Assembly (NCBI GenBank): GCA_905250115.1 | Contig: CAJNOI010000030.1 | Coordinates: forward strand, 233,451-297,450 | DNA: 64,000 bases | Direction of reading: 5' to 3' | Source: Adineta steineri | Lineage: Eukaryota > Rotifera > Eurotatoria > Adinetida > Adinetidae | In this document: in pieces, positions 25,683 to 36,275 of the stretch | Layout of the letters: every line of letters starts with the position of its first letter | How positions within the stretch are numbered: position 1 is the first letter of the stretch | The notes under the pieces: generated by a model | Told to the model about the DNA's origin: nothing | Database searches by the model: none | The model's input: the letters and a program-made list of their open reading frames with translations, nothing else | Translations under genes and position numbers: made by a program

Positions 25683-27026
25683 ATGTTTATACAATTACTG
25701 TTGCAATCATTTTATAAAATTGTTCGTAATAAATGGAATACAGGAAATATTTTTGAGTCTCGATCATCAGATCCATTAATTATTCGTCGTGAAATCTTAT
25801 CAACTCGTCTTTATATTGTTCTTTTTGTTATCTCTCTTATTATTTTAACAACATATTCTTCATTAAGTAATCGAGTTGAAAATAAAACTGTAATATTACC
25901 AACTCAATCTATTTATGAAAATCTTCAAAATAAATATGCGAATAGTTTACAATGTTCCTGTACGAAAATCTCGATTCCGTATGGAGATTTTGTTGAAATA
26001 GTTCCATTATTTCATCAAGTATGTTCAAGTGATTTTATTTCTCAACAATGGATCAATTTCATATTTCAAGCAAATTCAACATTTATTTGGCCAATAGATG
26101 TACGAACAAGTTTGAGTGCAATGTGGCAATTAATACGAGCATTTTGTCAAAGTTCAATAAACATAACTACAGATGCACTTAATCAATTTGATAATTCTCT
26201 ATTATCTAACACAATGTTATTAACTGAAGAATTGTTAGAAGCAAAAGTTCAAGCTGCTCTTTATTTATTACGTCAAACAGCATCATCTACTCTAACACAA
26301 TCAATGACAATAGTTCATAAAGTCACACAAGCAAATCAATTAGTAACAGGATTATTAACAAATTATGTTGCTGTAACAGAAAACTTTGGATTGTCACAAC
26401 ATTCTAATATTAAAGTCAATATTGGTTATATGAATATATCTCTTTATACGGGAATATTTGGAAATAAATATATATTAGAAAATTCCACATTAGTTTGTTC
26501 TTGTCAAAATAATGGTTCATGTCCTTTACCTGGAAATCTTTATTTATATAAAACTTTTGAAACTTTTGGAACTTATGATTTAAATAAAATTCAAGCAAAT
26601 GAAACATTATCTGGTATAATAATTGATTGTTTACCATATCAAATGACACTCTCATCATCATTAGAATGTTTTTATAATCAATCATGTTTAAATATTATTT
26701 TATCATCCTATACAAATCCATTGAATATTTCAATTCTTAATCAATCTTTATCAAGTCGTTTTCTTTCAACAACAAAAATTGAATTACTTATCAATGAACT
26801 TTTTCTTGAAAAAATATTTAATCAAACAAACTATACAGAATATTATTCACAATGTTTACCCAATATTTGTCAATATATTTATATAGATCGTTTTAACTGG
26901 ATTTATGTTCTTACAATTTTTATTGGTCTTCTTGGAGGAATAACAACTGTATTACATATAATTACTCCATATATTATTCGATTAATTTTATGTATTAAAA
27001 AACGATGTGTTTTAAAAAAAAAATGA
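25683..27026 (+). CDS. Tandem two-TM Cys-rich family, member 1
   Basis: Single open frame of 447 residues. One helix lies near the N-terminus (LYIVLFVISLIILTTYSSL, about 48-66) and one near the C-terminus (WIYVLTIFIGLLGGITTVL), separated by a large Cys- and N-glycosylation-rich ectodomain. Shared family motifs: CSCTKISIPYGDF, FHQVCSSDF, an INELFLE block and YYSQCLPNICQY. I do not recognise the family. The topology with two TMs, a big Cys-rich loop and a GLLGG motif in the last helix is reminiscent of DEG/ENaC-like channels, but no diagnostic motif is present. An acceptor sits 11 nt before the ATG. The frame ends after an A10 run next to another donor (27045). Confidence 0.65.
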   Translation: MFIQLLLQSFYKIVRNKWNTGNIFESRSSDPLIIRREILSTRLYIVLFVISLIILTTYSSLSNRVENKTVILPTQSIYENLQNKYANSLQCSCTKISIPYGDFVEIVPLFHQVCSSDFISQQWINFIFQANSTFIWPIDVRTSLSAMWQLIRAFCQSSINITTDALNQFDNSLLSNTMLLTEELLEAKVQAALYLLRQTASSTLTQSMTIVHKVTQANQLVTGLLTNYVAVTENFGLSQHSNIKVNIGYMNISLYTGIFGNKYILENSTLVCSCQNNGSCPLPGNLYLYKTFETFGTYDLNKIQANETLSGIIIDCLPYQMTLSSSLECFYNQSCLNIILSSYTNPLNISILNQSLSSRFLSTTKIELLINELFLEKIFNQTNYTEYYSQCLPNICQYIYIDRFNWIYVLTIFIGLLGGITTVLHIITPYIIRLILCIKKRCVLKKK

Positions 27027-27143
27027 ACAAGTTAGACAAAAAACTTCAGGTAAGATTTAAACAGAAAAAAAAGGATAAAATATTTAGCGACTATAATTTT
27101 AGTTCGACCAAAAGAATTGTTTTTAAAAGTCAAAGCTAAAATC

Positions 27144-28463
27144 ATGACTCTTAATTTATATAGTAAATATTCTCGTGATCCAATACGTGTTTATCATGGT
27201 GTTTTAGCAACACGATTATATATTATTTTATTATTAATTTCAATATATCTGATTATTTTCCTTTCATATTCCTCAAATCAAATATTTAATGGAACCATTA
27301 TAAATCCATCTGAACAAGAATATGAAAAATTAGAAAAAAACTATCCATCAACATTAACATGTCCATGTACTCAAATATCTATACCTTATAAAGATTTAAT
27401 CACAATTGAAGTCAAATATCATCAGATATGTACAAGTGATTTTATTCAACCGTGGTGGTATCAAAGTTTTTTTCCTTATTATACTTCTGATGATGATAAA
27501 ACTGATTTTTTAACATTTGCTCCATCATATTTTCAAACATTAGAAACATTTTGTGAGATTGCTAAAATAATAATTAATAATGAAATTAGTCGATTTTTAA
27601 CAACAACATTTGTTCATGGTCAAATTTTAAGAAATGATTTATTTTATTCACAAATAAATTCAGCAATAAATACATTTATTCAATTAACAAAAAATGAATA
27701 TATTTATCGAATGTCTGTAACTAATGCATTACTCCATAGTAATCAATATTTTAGTCATATGATAGCAAGTACTGATCTTGGCGTAGTATTATGGTCCTGG
27801 TCAAATGGAGCATACACTATAGAGATCAGAGCAGAAGCTATGTATACTCTCGATGCAAGCGGTGATAAATGTTATTGTGTTCTTGATTCAACATGTGATA
27901 TAGATAATAATATTTTTACAGGTACCGGAATTTCCTGGCCAGTTAATTGGGAACTTGATGGTATACAAGGCGGTTGTTCGGTTATGGATTCTGTATTAAA
28001 ATCATCATTGATCTGCTGGTTTGAAAACACTTGTTTAAATCAATTACGAATACTTGTTAATACAGCAAAACTTCCAACACTTCCTTCTATAACTCCACTT
28101 AATTCAACATTATCTAGTCAATATTTTCCAAATACATCAATTGAAAAAATTTTTAATGAAATTATGATTGAAGAATGGAATTTTTCTTCGCCATATTCAA
28201 TTTATTATCAAAAATGTAAACCTTCATCTTGTTCATTTACTTATGAAAAAAGGACTGGTGTTATTTATATAACTACTATCATAATTAGTCTTATTGGTGG
28301 AATTAATGTTATTCTTCGATTACTTTCTCCATTGATTATTAAAATTATTTTTAAATTTATTCATAGATTCAAACCCATACATTCATCACAAATCTCAACT
28401 ATACAACAAGAAAATCATCGTAAGTTATTGATGGGTGTGGGTAAAGAAAATATGAATCAGTAG
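27144..28463 (+). CDS. Tandem two-TM Cys-rich family, member 2
   Basis: Paralogue of the preceding gene. Same start (TRLYIILLLISIYLIIFLSY helix), CPCTQISIPYKDL, YHQICTSDF and W, an IFNEIMIEEW block, YYQKCKPSSCSF and a final IISLIGGINVILR helix. The ATG at 27144 is preceded by an in-frame stretch back to an acceptor at 27101-27102, only about 75 nt after the upstream stop. The last 15 codons run past a good donor (GTAAGT at 28420) into a palindrome copy, so the true C-terminus may be different. Confidence 0.65.
   Translation: MTLNLYSKYSRDPIRVYHGVLATRLYIILLLISIYLIIFLSYSSNQIFNGTIINPSEQEYEKLEKNYPSTLTCPCTQISIPYKDLITIEVKYHQICTSDFIQPWWYQSFFPYYTSDDDKTDFLTFAPSYFQTLETFCEIAKIIINNEISRFLTTTFVHGQILRNDLFYSQINSAINTFIQLTKNEYIYRMSVTNALLHSNQYFSHMIASTDLGVVLWSWSNGAYTIEIRAEAMYTLDASGDKCYCVLDSTCDIDNNIFTGTGISWPVNWELDGIQGGCSVMDSVLKSSLICWFENTCLNQLRILVNTAKLPTLPSITPLNSTLSSQYFPNTSIEKIFNEIMIEEWNFSSPYSIYYQKCKPSSCSFTYEKRTGVIYITTIIISLIGGINVILRLLSPLIIKIIFKFIHRFKPIHSSQISTIQQENHRKLLMGVGKENMNQ
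28431..28460. repeat. Left part of a palindrome copy split by transposons
   Basis: atgggtgtgggtaaag, with its partner tcacactctcaag at 29271-29285. The two halves are separated by an 0.8-kb insertion. Confidence 0.5.
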
Positions 28464-29263
28464 GGAACTGCAAAGTGCTCCCGGAATCAAGAATTAAGAA
28501 TTGACAAATGTGTTATTTTATAGTTCAAGAAAAATCGTATAGACTGAGTTTACAATCGAAAAAGCGAGAGGTTTCGTGAACTTCATATTCTTTTGCATAG
28601 ATGAAGACAACATCAGAATTATTCTTAAGGTTTTATTAAGACCGGGACCAACAAAAGTGATTTTCCAGTAGAGATGTGCAGGGTACGGTAGGGTTAAGGC
28701 GTTTTTTTTAACTAAATATATCACTATGGAACGGCATCTTTCTCTTGCATATATTAATCTTTTTTAAGATAGAAACGCACAAATATACTAGATAAAAGAA
28801 AAACAAATTAAAAGACAGATCACAATATAATTGCCTGTTTATATACTTTCTCGCACAAAAATTCCTTTATTCATTATTTATAATACTAAATTTGTTTTTT
28901 GAAAAATCAAATATTTTTGTCTGTATGAATATGTCAACAGAATCTCCTCGACCTCACATTAAACAAAAAAAAAGAAGGAACTTCAATCACAACAGAAGAG
29001 CGAAAGAGTTTTCGGTGCTAGTGGTCGAATATTAGAAGAAAGAAGACAAAATTTAAACGAAGATGCTGTGAACGATTTTTTGTTATTAAGAAATTTGAGA
29101 AAATGTATTGAATAGTCAAAAGTTATTATTATTTGGAAATAAAATGAAAAAAGTTATTTATCATACGTACTCATTCTTTGATTAAAAAATTTCAATTAGT
29201 AGGGTAGGGTAGGGTCAGGGTATAAAAAATGCTTACCTTGCACATCTCTATTTTGCAGTTCCC
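28463..29263. mobile_element. Outer TIR element (MITE-like) flanked by TA
   Basis: Ends gggaactgcaaa and tttgcagttccc are exact inverted repeats, each flanked by TA (28461-28462 and 29264-29265). Without the inner element it would be about 210 bp, with no coding capacity. TA targets fit the Tc1/mariner-type superfamily. Confidence 0.6.
28669..29250. mobile_element. Inner hAT-like non-autonomous element
   Basis: Starts tagagatgtgcagggtacgg and ends taccttgcacatctcta, inverted to each other, with G-rich subterminal gtagggtagggtaggg. The flanks ttttccag (28661-28668) and ttttgcag (29251-29258) match 7 of 8, as expected for the 8-bp target duplication of hAT elements. No transposase frame. Confidence 0.65.
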
Positions 29264-29349
29264 TAATGAATTCACACTCTCAAGAAATTTGAAACTATAT
29301 TTTATTTTCTTTAGAAAACGTTGGAATTTGTAGTCGTATAAGAAATCGA

Positions 29350-30606
29350 ATGGTTCAATTAATAGACAAATTTTTAACGATGAATTTATTCAATAGTGAA
29401 TCAGATAATATTGAAACAGTTCGTCTTGAACGAATAACAACAAAACTCTATTTATCAATTTTTTCAATTTGTATATATAGTATAACGATATATCTACTAT
29501 TTTCGGATATAACTATAAATCAATCTTTTACAAATCCTTCTGAAAATGATTATAACAAATTATTAATAGCTCATTCAAAATCACTTGATTGTCCTTGTAA
29601 TAAAATATCAATTACATACAAAGATTTTATAGAAATCAATACAACATTTCATCAAATATGTTCAAGTGATTTTGTTAATATAAAATGGATTAATTATTTA
29701 TTTGGTCGAGGAGATTGGGAAGCTTATAATCGACGTGATATTCGTGTACGTGGTAGTGCATATTTTTTATTTCTTTCAAATTTATGTCAAATTTCTCAGA
29801 CGACAATTAATAATGCAATTGAACAATTTCTTAATGAAATTTTTATCAATACGCAATTAATATCAGAATCTGAATATAATATTCAAATTGACAATATTAT
29901 TTCACAATTTCAAAACGAAACTTTGACAAAATTTTCTCGAAGTTTAAAACTTCTACGCGATATAATGAATGGAAATGCTTTTGTATCTTCATATTTTTTA
30001 AATTGGTATTGGTGGAGAGACATAAATAGTACTTTTACAATAATTCCAACAATTCCAATAATAATGACAAATGGATGTTCATGTGGAACACAAAGTGATT
30101 GTATTGATTCAGGAGGAATTTATTATGATACAACTAGTCGTCAAGCATTTACAATGCCTGGATTGTATATTGGATGTTCAGTTGTAGAAACATTATTATA
30201 TTCAACATTTGAATGTTTATATAATCAAGCATGTATTGATTCATTATTAAATTATATCACAACTGTTTCAGCTCGATATGATTATCGAATGAATATATTA
30301 GCTCTTAATTCTTCGATTGTAAGTCGTTTTAAAACAAATACATTGATTCAAATTATAGCAGATGAATTATTTATTGAAGAATGGAAAATCAATAGTTCTT
30401 ATTCATTATTTTATAATCAATGTGCTCCTGCTTATTGTTCGTATCAAACTCGCAAAGATGATTATGCTATTTATATTATATCGAAAATTTTAGGTTTATA
30501 TGGAGGATTAACTGTTTCTTTACGATTTATTATTCCACTTATAACTAAAATAATATTTAATATTATCAAACGATGTCGAAATAATATAATTATTCCTAAT
30601 GAATAA
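29350..30606 (+). CDS. Tandem two-TM Cys-rich family, member 3
   Basis: Third paralogue, 418 residues. N-terminal helix (LYLSIFSICIYSITIYLLF), CPCNKISITYKDF, FHQICSSDF, an IADELFIEEW block, FYNQCAPAYCSY and a final ILGLYGGLTVSLRF helix. The ectodomain is shorter than in members 1 and 2. An acceptor (AG 29313-29314) lies 35 nt before the ATG, with an in-frame reading across it. Same unknown function. Confidence 0.65.
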   Translation: MVQLIDKFLTMNLFNSESDNIETVRLERITTKLYLSIFSICIYSITIYLLFSDITINQSFTNPSENDYNKLLIAHSKSLDCPCNKISITYKDFIEINTTFHQICSSDFVNIKWINYLFGRGDWEAYNRRDIRVRGSAYFLFLSNLCQISQTTINNAIEQFLNEIFINTQLISESEYNIQIDNIISQFQNETLTKFSRSLKLLRDIMNGNAFVSSYFLNWYWWRDINSTFTIIPTIPIIMTNGCSCGTQSDCIDSGGIYYDTTSRQAFTMPGLYIGCSVVETLLYSTFECLYNQACIDSLLNYITTVSARYDYRMNILALNSSIVSRFKTNTLIQIIADELFIEEWKINSSYSLFYNQCAPAYCSYQTRKDDYAIYIISKILGLYGGLTVSLRFIIPLITKIIFNIIKRCRNNIIIPNE

Positions 30607-30822
30607 TTATTTATTCGATAAAGTATATCAATACTTATACAAACAACCTTCGCTTGGTATTTGATTTTTTTGCAGCATTGTTGAAATAATCTCGAAAATT
30701 TTATTCGCTTTGATGTTGTTATGTGCAGTTTCTTTATAAATAAATGAAGAATATTGATAAAATGTTTTGATTTGCAGATGTTGTTTAAATTGTTGTTCCA
30801 TTTTTTTCTCGAATAATAATAC

Positions 30823-30884
30823 TGTGAGGGTGTGGGTGTAAATGAAGGAGAGATACTCATATTCATACTCACGCCTACCCACAA
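30823..30884. repeat. GT-rich palindrome copy, 30.8 kb
   Basis: gtgagggtgtgggtgtaaat faces actcacgcctacccacaac. It abuts the next mobile element directly. Confidence 0.6.
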
Positions 30885-32092
30885 CAGACTTGGAACCGGT
30901 CCAGTTTTCTCTACCCGGACTGGACCGGCCGGTCTATATTTGTAATTGGACCGGTAAAAACCGGTAATTTTTAGGGTATAATCTGATGGATAAAATTTAA
31001 TATATATATGTATTATTCCAGATTTAACGTACACAAACTCAACTAATACTGTATAAGTTCAATATACTTATTATTATGCAAAAAAGAATTTTCAGTCAAA
31101 TATAACAGAATAGCATACGTTATATTGTGGAGTTAGATATTATGGTATTAATAAGAATGAGTGCTATCATCTGGCGTAAATCACTGTCGAGTATAAATGA
31201 TAATAACATATGATTAGTAGAACTCCAAGAAAAAGACATCACCCGTAAAAAATCTCAGACATTTTTAGGCAAAATATTTCCAAAAACTGAAGTAGTTAAG
31301 AAATAATAGTTGCAATTCTCTCATATATTACAATTTTATTGTAATTTCTTCTTAGTTAAGTAATAGTCAAAGAAAAAAATGACAAAAAATGAAAAGTCAT
31401 TTCGGCACTTAAATTAAGCATCTAAATGTATTACTGATTTGTAAACCAATTTCATAAATATTTTTGTAGTAATCTGATAAGGAAGAAAATATGTGTCAAA
31501 ATGTCGTTAAATACAACGATCGAATACAAAAGGGAGAGTTAAACAATACTCAGATCAAATAAATATAATGGTTGTCATAAAAACCACATAATAAGAAACA
31601 CTACACATAAGCAATAAGAAACTACAGACAGACTAGATATCCCTAACTCAACAAAGATAAACAATATAAGCAATAAGAAAATGTCAATTATTCAATAAAT
31701 ATAAAGATGAGTGTTGAAATACAAAGTCTTTTTGTTCATCAGTTTAATATGAAGCTATAGCATGAAATTCAAATGTATAGACACTTATTGTCTGGAAAAT
31801 ATCAAGCAAAAACTTCAAAATTCAACTTTTAAAATTGTTTTGAGATATAAAAATTATGTAGAAATAATATCATATACTATCTTTCTCACCTCTTTGACTT
31901 CGGTTTCTAACTATTAACATGATATTTTTATCAATTTTAGTGCATATCATGTAAAAAACAATTGTCTAATATTCCCTAAAAATGGAAAAAAAACGGTAAA
32001 AACCGGCCGGTCTGAAAAGTTGACCCGGGCTGGACCGGTGACCGGCAAACCGGCCGGACCGGTACCGGTTTGCCGGACCGATTCAATGTCTG
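30885..32092. mobile_element. CCGGT-rich TIR element, hAT-like, non-autonomous
   Basis: Left end cagacttggaaccggtccag and the reverse complement of the right end, cagacattgaatcggtccgg, align with few differences. Both ends carry dense ACCGG/CCGGT words (accggccggtc, ggtaaaaaccggt), probably transposase-binding subterminal repeats. The 1.2-kb interior is AT-rich with no transposase frame. CAG-type ends suggest hAT; I could not see a clear 8-bp duplication. Confidence 0.6.
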
Positions 32093-32200
32093 ATTGGGAT
32101 GAATGGCGTAGGAATACTTAAGTAAGAATATTTTTCTTTTTGTTTTTTATTATTGCATATCTTTATGTTCGCTGTGTGAATGTGTTTTTTTGTTCTGTTC

Positions 32201-32460
32201 TCTTTTTCGTAGAGAAGAGTTTAGCAGAAATAAATTGTTTGCTTTCTTGCTTGTGTGTCCGCATTTTACTGATTAATTCGACAATTGTATGAGAATAAAA
32301 GGCATTCTTTCCTATAAAGTTTAGCCAAAGATAATCGAGGGTGGGAAATCCGAATCTGATTTCTGTTTTGTTTACTTGTATAAATCAATAGCTTGGTAGT
32401 TGTTTCTTAACGCGATGTCTACGAGAGAGCGCTGAGTGAGTCTTTAGACGAGCGTTACTT
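32201..32460. repeat. Dispersed repeat, copy 2
   Basis: Same ordered blocks as 21789-22150 (ttcgtagagaag, ttgcttg, tgtccgca, cgaatctgat, tctacgagagagcgct, ttagacgagcgttactt) but about 100 nt shorter in the middle. Confidence 0.6.
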
Positions 32461-33307
32461 ATTATTATTCGGTTATTTTGTTAGGAGTGTATTGTTTGAG
32501 GTAGCTATGTGGTGAGTAGAGCGATAGTTTTTGTTATTCCTTATCTTGGCTGACTCGCGCCACCCCTCAGTATATGTGAATCACCAAACGAGAGAAAAAG
32601 TTTGAGGTGGTCGGTGTTGGTAGTTAAAAAAGAAACGCGCACGATCATGAATGCTTATATGAGCGCGAGCGGTAAATCATTACGCCGGTTATCGTCGCCT
32701 TCAACAAAAAAAGAACAATACGGGAGCTCCTTTTTCACTGTTTTGTTTTATTTTAAACACACGTGACAATATTTAACTTGAAGCTGCGTGGAAAAAATGG
32801 AAAAAAAACTCCAAGGTAAATTTTTATAAGAAGAGAAGGTAGACGTCGGATGGAATGCCAGAGCGATGGTAAACATGTCTGACTAATGATATTTTTAGAA
32901 GTAAAGTACGTTTTCATTTAACAAAATATTATCCATATGAGTAGTTTTTTTTGTACATGTTATGAAGGAAAAAGCGAAACGGTGATAACTATTTAATGGC
33001 AGTCTGCATATCTTCTTAGCAACTTAGCCAAATATATCGAAAGTATTTTTTCCATTGCAGTAGTGTCTAAGAACTGACCATCAATTTCCTTACACTTTTA
33101 ACACTCACAATAATCAAAAATGATGCATGTTCTTCAATAGTTTTCACGTTTACACATTGCCTCCCTAATATGTGTACGGGGAGCAAAAACTATTGTCAGT
33201 TTTTGATGGTGGTGATCAAGAAATTCATATTTCTTAGTCCTTCAACACCTCTCTTTTTTTGCATTATAGATTGTATTTTTCATTTAATATAATTACTATT
33301 TATTAAT

Positions 33308-35805
33308 ATGGGTATTCCAGGACTTTCTAGTTGGTTAACAAAACCTGAAAACTATCCAGATATTATCATACCGTGCGAAGAAGGTAGGCTATACACTAGA
33401 AATTCATTTTATCCATATTCTTTCTTGTCTTTTATCTTATTTGTTAGATGGTCAAAGTGCCTCGCGCTCAGTTAAAGTAATGTTTTTAGTTCTTACACTA
33501 CTACTTATATTTCTAATTTTTTTACATATTTTCTTTTAGTTCGATAATCTCTATTTAGATATGAATGAAATTATTTATTTATTAATTGGATCAGACAGTA
33601 GTTCACCAATACAAAAAGAAGAAAATGAAATCATACAATCGGTTTTCGTAAGTATTGATCGAATATTTTCAATTGTTCGTCCACAAAAGTTACTTTATAT
33701 GGCGCTTGACGGTGTTGCACCAATGGCTAAAATGAATGATCTACGTAAAGGTCGTTTTTTGCATTTCAAGAAACAAGAAAATAAATGTTTCGATACGAAT
33801 TTAATAAAATCTGGTACACCATTCATGTCAAAACTATCAAATTGTCTCCAAGATTATATAAGATATCGTATGAATACAGACCCAGCATGGCGTTCAATAA
33901 AAGTTATTTTATCCAATGCAAATGTACCTGGTGAAGGTGAACATAAAATAATGGATTACATACGTCAACAACGTGCAGAACCAGATTATGATCCAGCTAC
34001 ATATCATGTTGTATACAGTGCTGATTCTGATGTGATATTACTTGCATTAACAATTCATACAAATTATTTTAGAATATTACGCATATCGCCATCAATTGAT
34101 ACTGAACTACAAAGATATGAATTTATAAATCTCGCAAAGTTACGTACAAATCTTGAGAATGATTTGAAAGTTCCTGATATATTTCAATGGAATCCTGAAC
34201 GTGCAATAGATGACTGGGTGTTTCTGTGTTTTCTTGCTGGAAATGATTTTTTTCCAAATTTACCATTAATCGAATTTTATCGAAAGAATATGAATTTTCT
34301 TAGAGATATCTATAAAGAATCGTCTGGTTATTTGACAGAGAATGGTCAGTTGAATATGAATCACCTAAAGAAATTTTTAACACGTGTAGCTGGAAAGCAA
34401 GTTGAAATATTTGAAAAGGAAGACCAAGGTCATAATCAAGCAAATAATAATCAACCAGCATTTTCCATAGATTCAGTCAAGTATGTGAATTTTCGTAGTT
34501 TTAACATCAATTTTTGAAAGACTTGAAAAAAAGAAACAGTAACTTTTTTAATAAATCATTAGTATATTTCAAATCAGTTTGACAAAATGATAGGTGAAGA
34601 TTGTTGAAGCAGAAAAAAACTGAAGAACTTATGTACCAATCAGATATAAAAAAACTATTGTCTTTAATTAGTTTATTAATGATTCATCTTTACTGTTATA
34701 TTATAGAGATCAATTGTCACGTGGAAATCCTACGACTATATATTTGGGACCACCACGAATGAATCCACAACGTGCTGTGCCAATATCTAAAAAAGAAGCT
34801 GTGAAGCCTTCATCGATACTACCAAAAAATAGTCGACAAAGGGATCAACGTTACGGTGAAATAGAGCAAGAACCATCTGAGGTATTAATAAATAATGATT
34901 CAAATGATAGCGCGCGACTTGGAGGGAAAAGCTGGCATAAAAAATATTATAGAGAGAAATTCAATATTGACTTAAGCGCCTCGAAAGAGTTTCCCACTGA
35001 AGTTGCTCAAGATTACGTTCGAGGTTTACACTGGATTCTTCAATATTATTTTAAAGGTGTACCATCGTGGGATTGGTATGTATTTAATCAAAATTTTCTA
35101 ATGCCATTAACCTTGTTATGATTCAGGTATTATCCACACCATTATGCTCCATTTGCTTGTGACATTTCAAACCTCAAAGATGTGTCCGTAGTTTTTAACA
35201 AAACTTCAAAACCATTGAAACCATTAGAACAATTACTGGCTATATTTCCACCACAGTATGCAAATTATCTTCCAAAGCAATGGCAGCAATTGATGTTGGA
35301 TAAAGAATCACCAATTATTGATTTTTATCCATCAGATTTTAAAATTGATCTCAATGGTAAACGTGAAGAATCTCAAGGTGTTACTTTGTTACCATTTGTT
35401 AATAAAGAAGATTTACTTCAAGCGCTTGAGTCTGTTTATTCAACGTTAACACTAGAAGAAGAAAAACGTAATAGACATGGTTATGATCGGTTATTTATTC
35501 ATACAAAAAATCCATGTTATAAACAATTCAGTACATTATATGATAATAATGAAAATCAAATAACAGAAACAAATCCATTTCATATATTAACGAAATTAAA
35601 TGAAGGTATAACTGGAAAAATATGGGTTGATAATGATGATACATTTGTACGTATTGATGCACCAATAGAGGATCCAATAACAAAGAAAAAAATAAAAAAT
35701 AATCAAGTTCTTTCTGTGAACTATCGAAATTTACGATTTCATGGTGATTGTAATGATATCAAAGATCGTCTGAACGAAGGTGATCAAGCAATTAACAAAA
35801 ACTGA
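33308..35805 (+). CDS. XRN-family 5'-3' exoribonuclease (short form)
   Basis: Exons 33308-33383, 33448-33476, 33540-34480, 34707-35075 and 35127-35805 join in frame to 697 residues. The N-terminal nuclease domain shows MGIPGLSSWL, FDNLYLDMN, LLYMALDGVAPMAKMN, NANVPGEGEHKIMDYIR, YSADSDVILLAL and FLAGNDFFPNLP, so the acidic metal-binding residues of XRN nucleases are present. The second conserved region has LHWILQYYFKGVPSWDW followed by YYPHHYAPFACDI, as in XRN1/XRN2. It degrades 5'-monophosphate RNA processively. It is shorter than animal XRN2 (about 950) and XRN1 (about 1700), and the usual NGIIHPC is NEIIYLL, so it is a divergent copy. Nuclear (Rat1) or cytoplasmic (Xrn1) identity is not clear. 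Confidence 0.88.
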
Positions 35806-36275
35806 GTGTTAAATTTTTTTCATTAGACCAAATTTGATAAAGTATCCTATAAACTAATCTGGTAGTACTAAGTAATATGTAATCACATGAACACTAAAAC
35901 ATTTTTTGCATAAAGATCAACATAATAAAAATTACAAACTCTAGACGCCCTTTTTGCTGCAATAAACGCATAAATAATTAGTTCAAATAATTTTCGATAC
36001 ATGAACGAAAAGTTTTGATGTTTTCAGAACTTTCTGTGTTATTTATACTCTTGAGGATGTGAGTGTGATTGATGAGAGATGATCTTGTGTATTCTGTTTT
36101 CTTACACCCACACCCTTAACAAACTAGCATATAGTCTATGATTTTTTTGCAAGTTGATAAGTTTTATTTAAACAACAACAAAATAAATGATTAGAGATAG
36201 TTATAATATTTCATAATTCATAAGTCTCATTGTTGACAGTTTATGATGATAATTTTTAATGTTTTTGGATAATAG
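35806..36275. other. Intergenic region between convergent genes
   Basis: 3' flanks plus one palindrome copy; nothing else recognised. Confidence 0.5.
36048..36120. repeat. GT-rich palindrome copy, 36.1 kb
   Basis: ctcttgaggatgtgagtgtg faces cttacacccacacccttaac. Confidence 0.65.

Larger units (their letters stand above)
30607..33307. other. Repeat-rich intergenic region
   Basis: Contains a palindrome copy, a CCGGT-rich TIR element and copy 2 of a dispersed repeat (all listed). From 32470 to 33300 I see no gene. A run of gcgcgagcgg-type GC-rich words near 32670 stands out against the AT-rich background and may be promoter sequence of the exoribonuclease gene. Confidence 0.5.

Noticed and set aside
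25683-30606. Annotating the three paralogues as a single spliced gene
   Set aside because: The join between members 1 and 2 needs a base removed from an A10 run, and each member has its own ATG, stop and upstream acceptor. Kept as separate genes, with the alternative noted.
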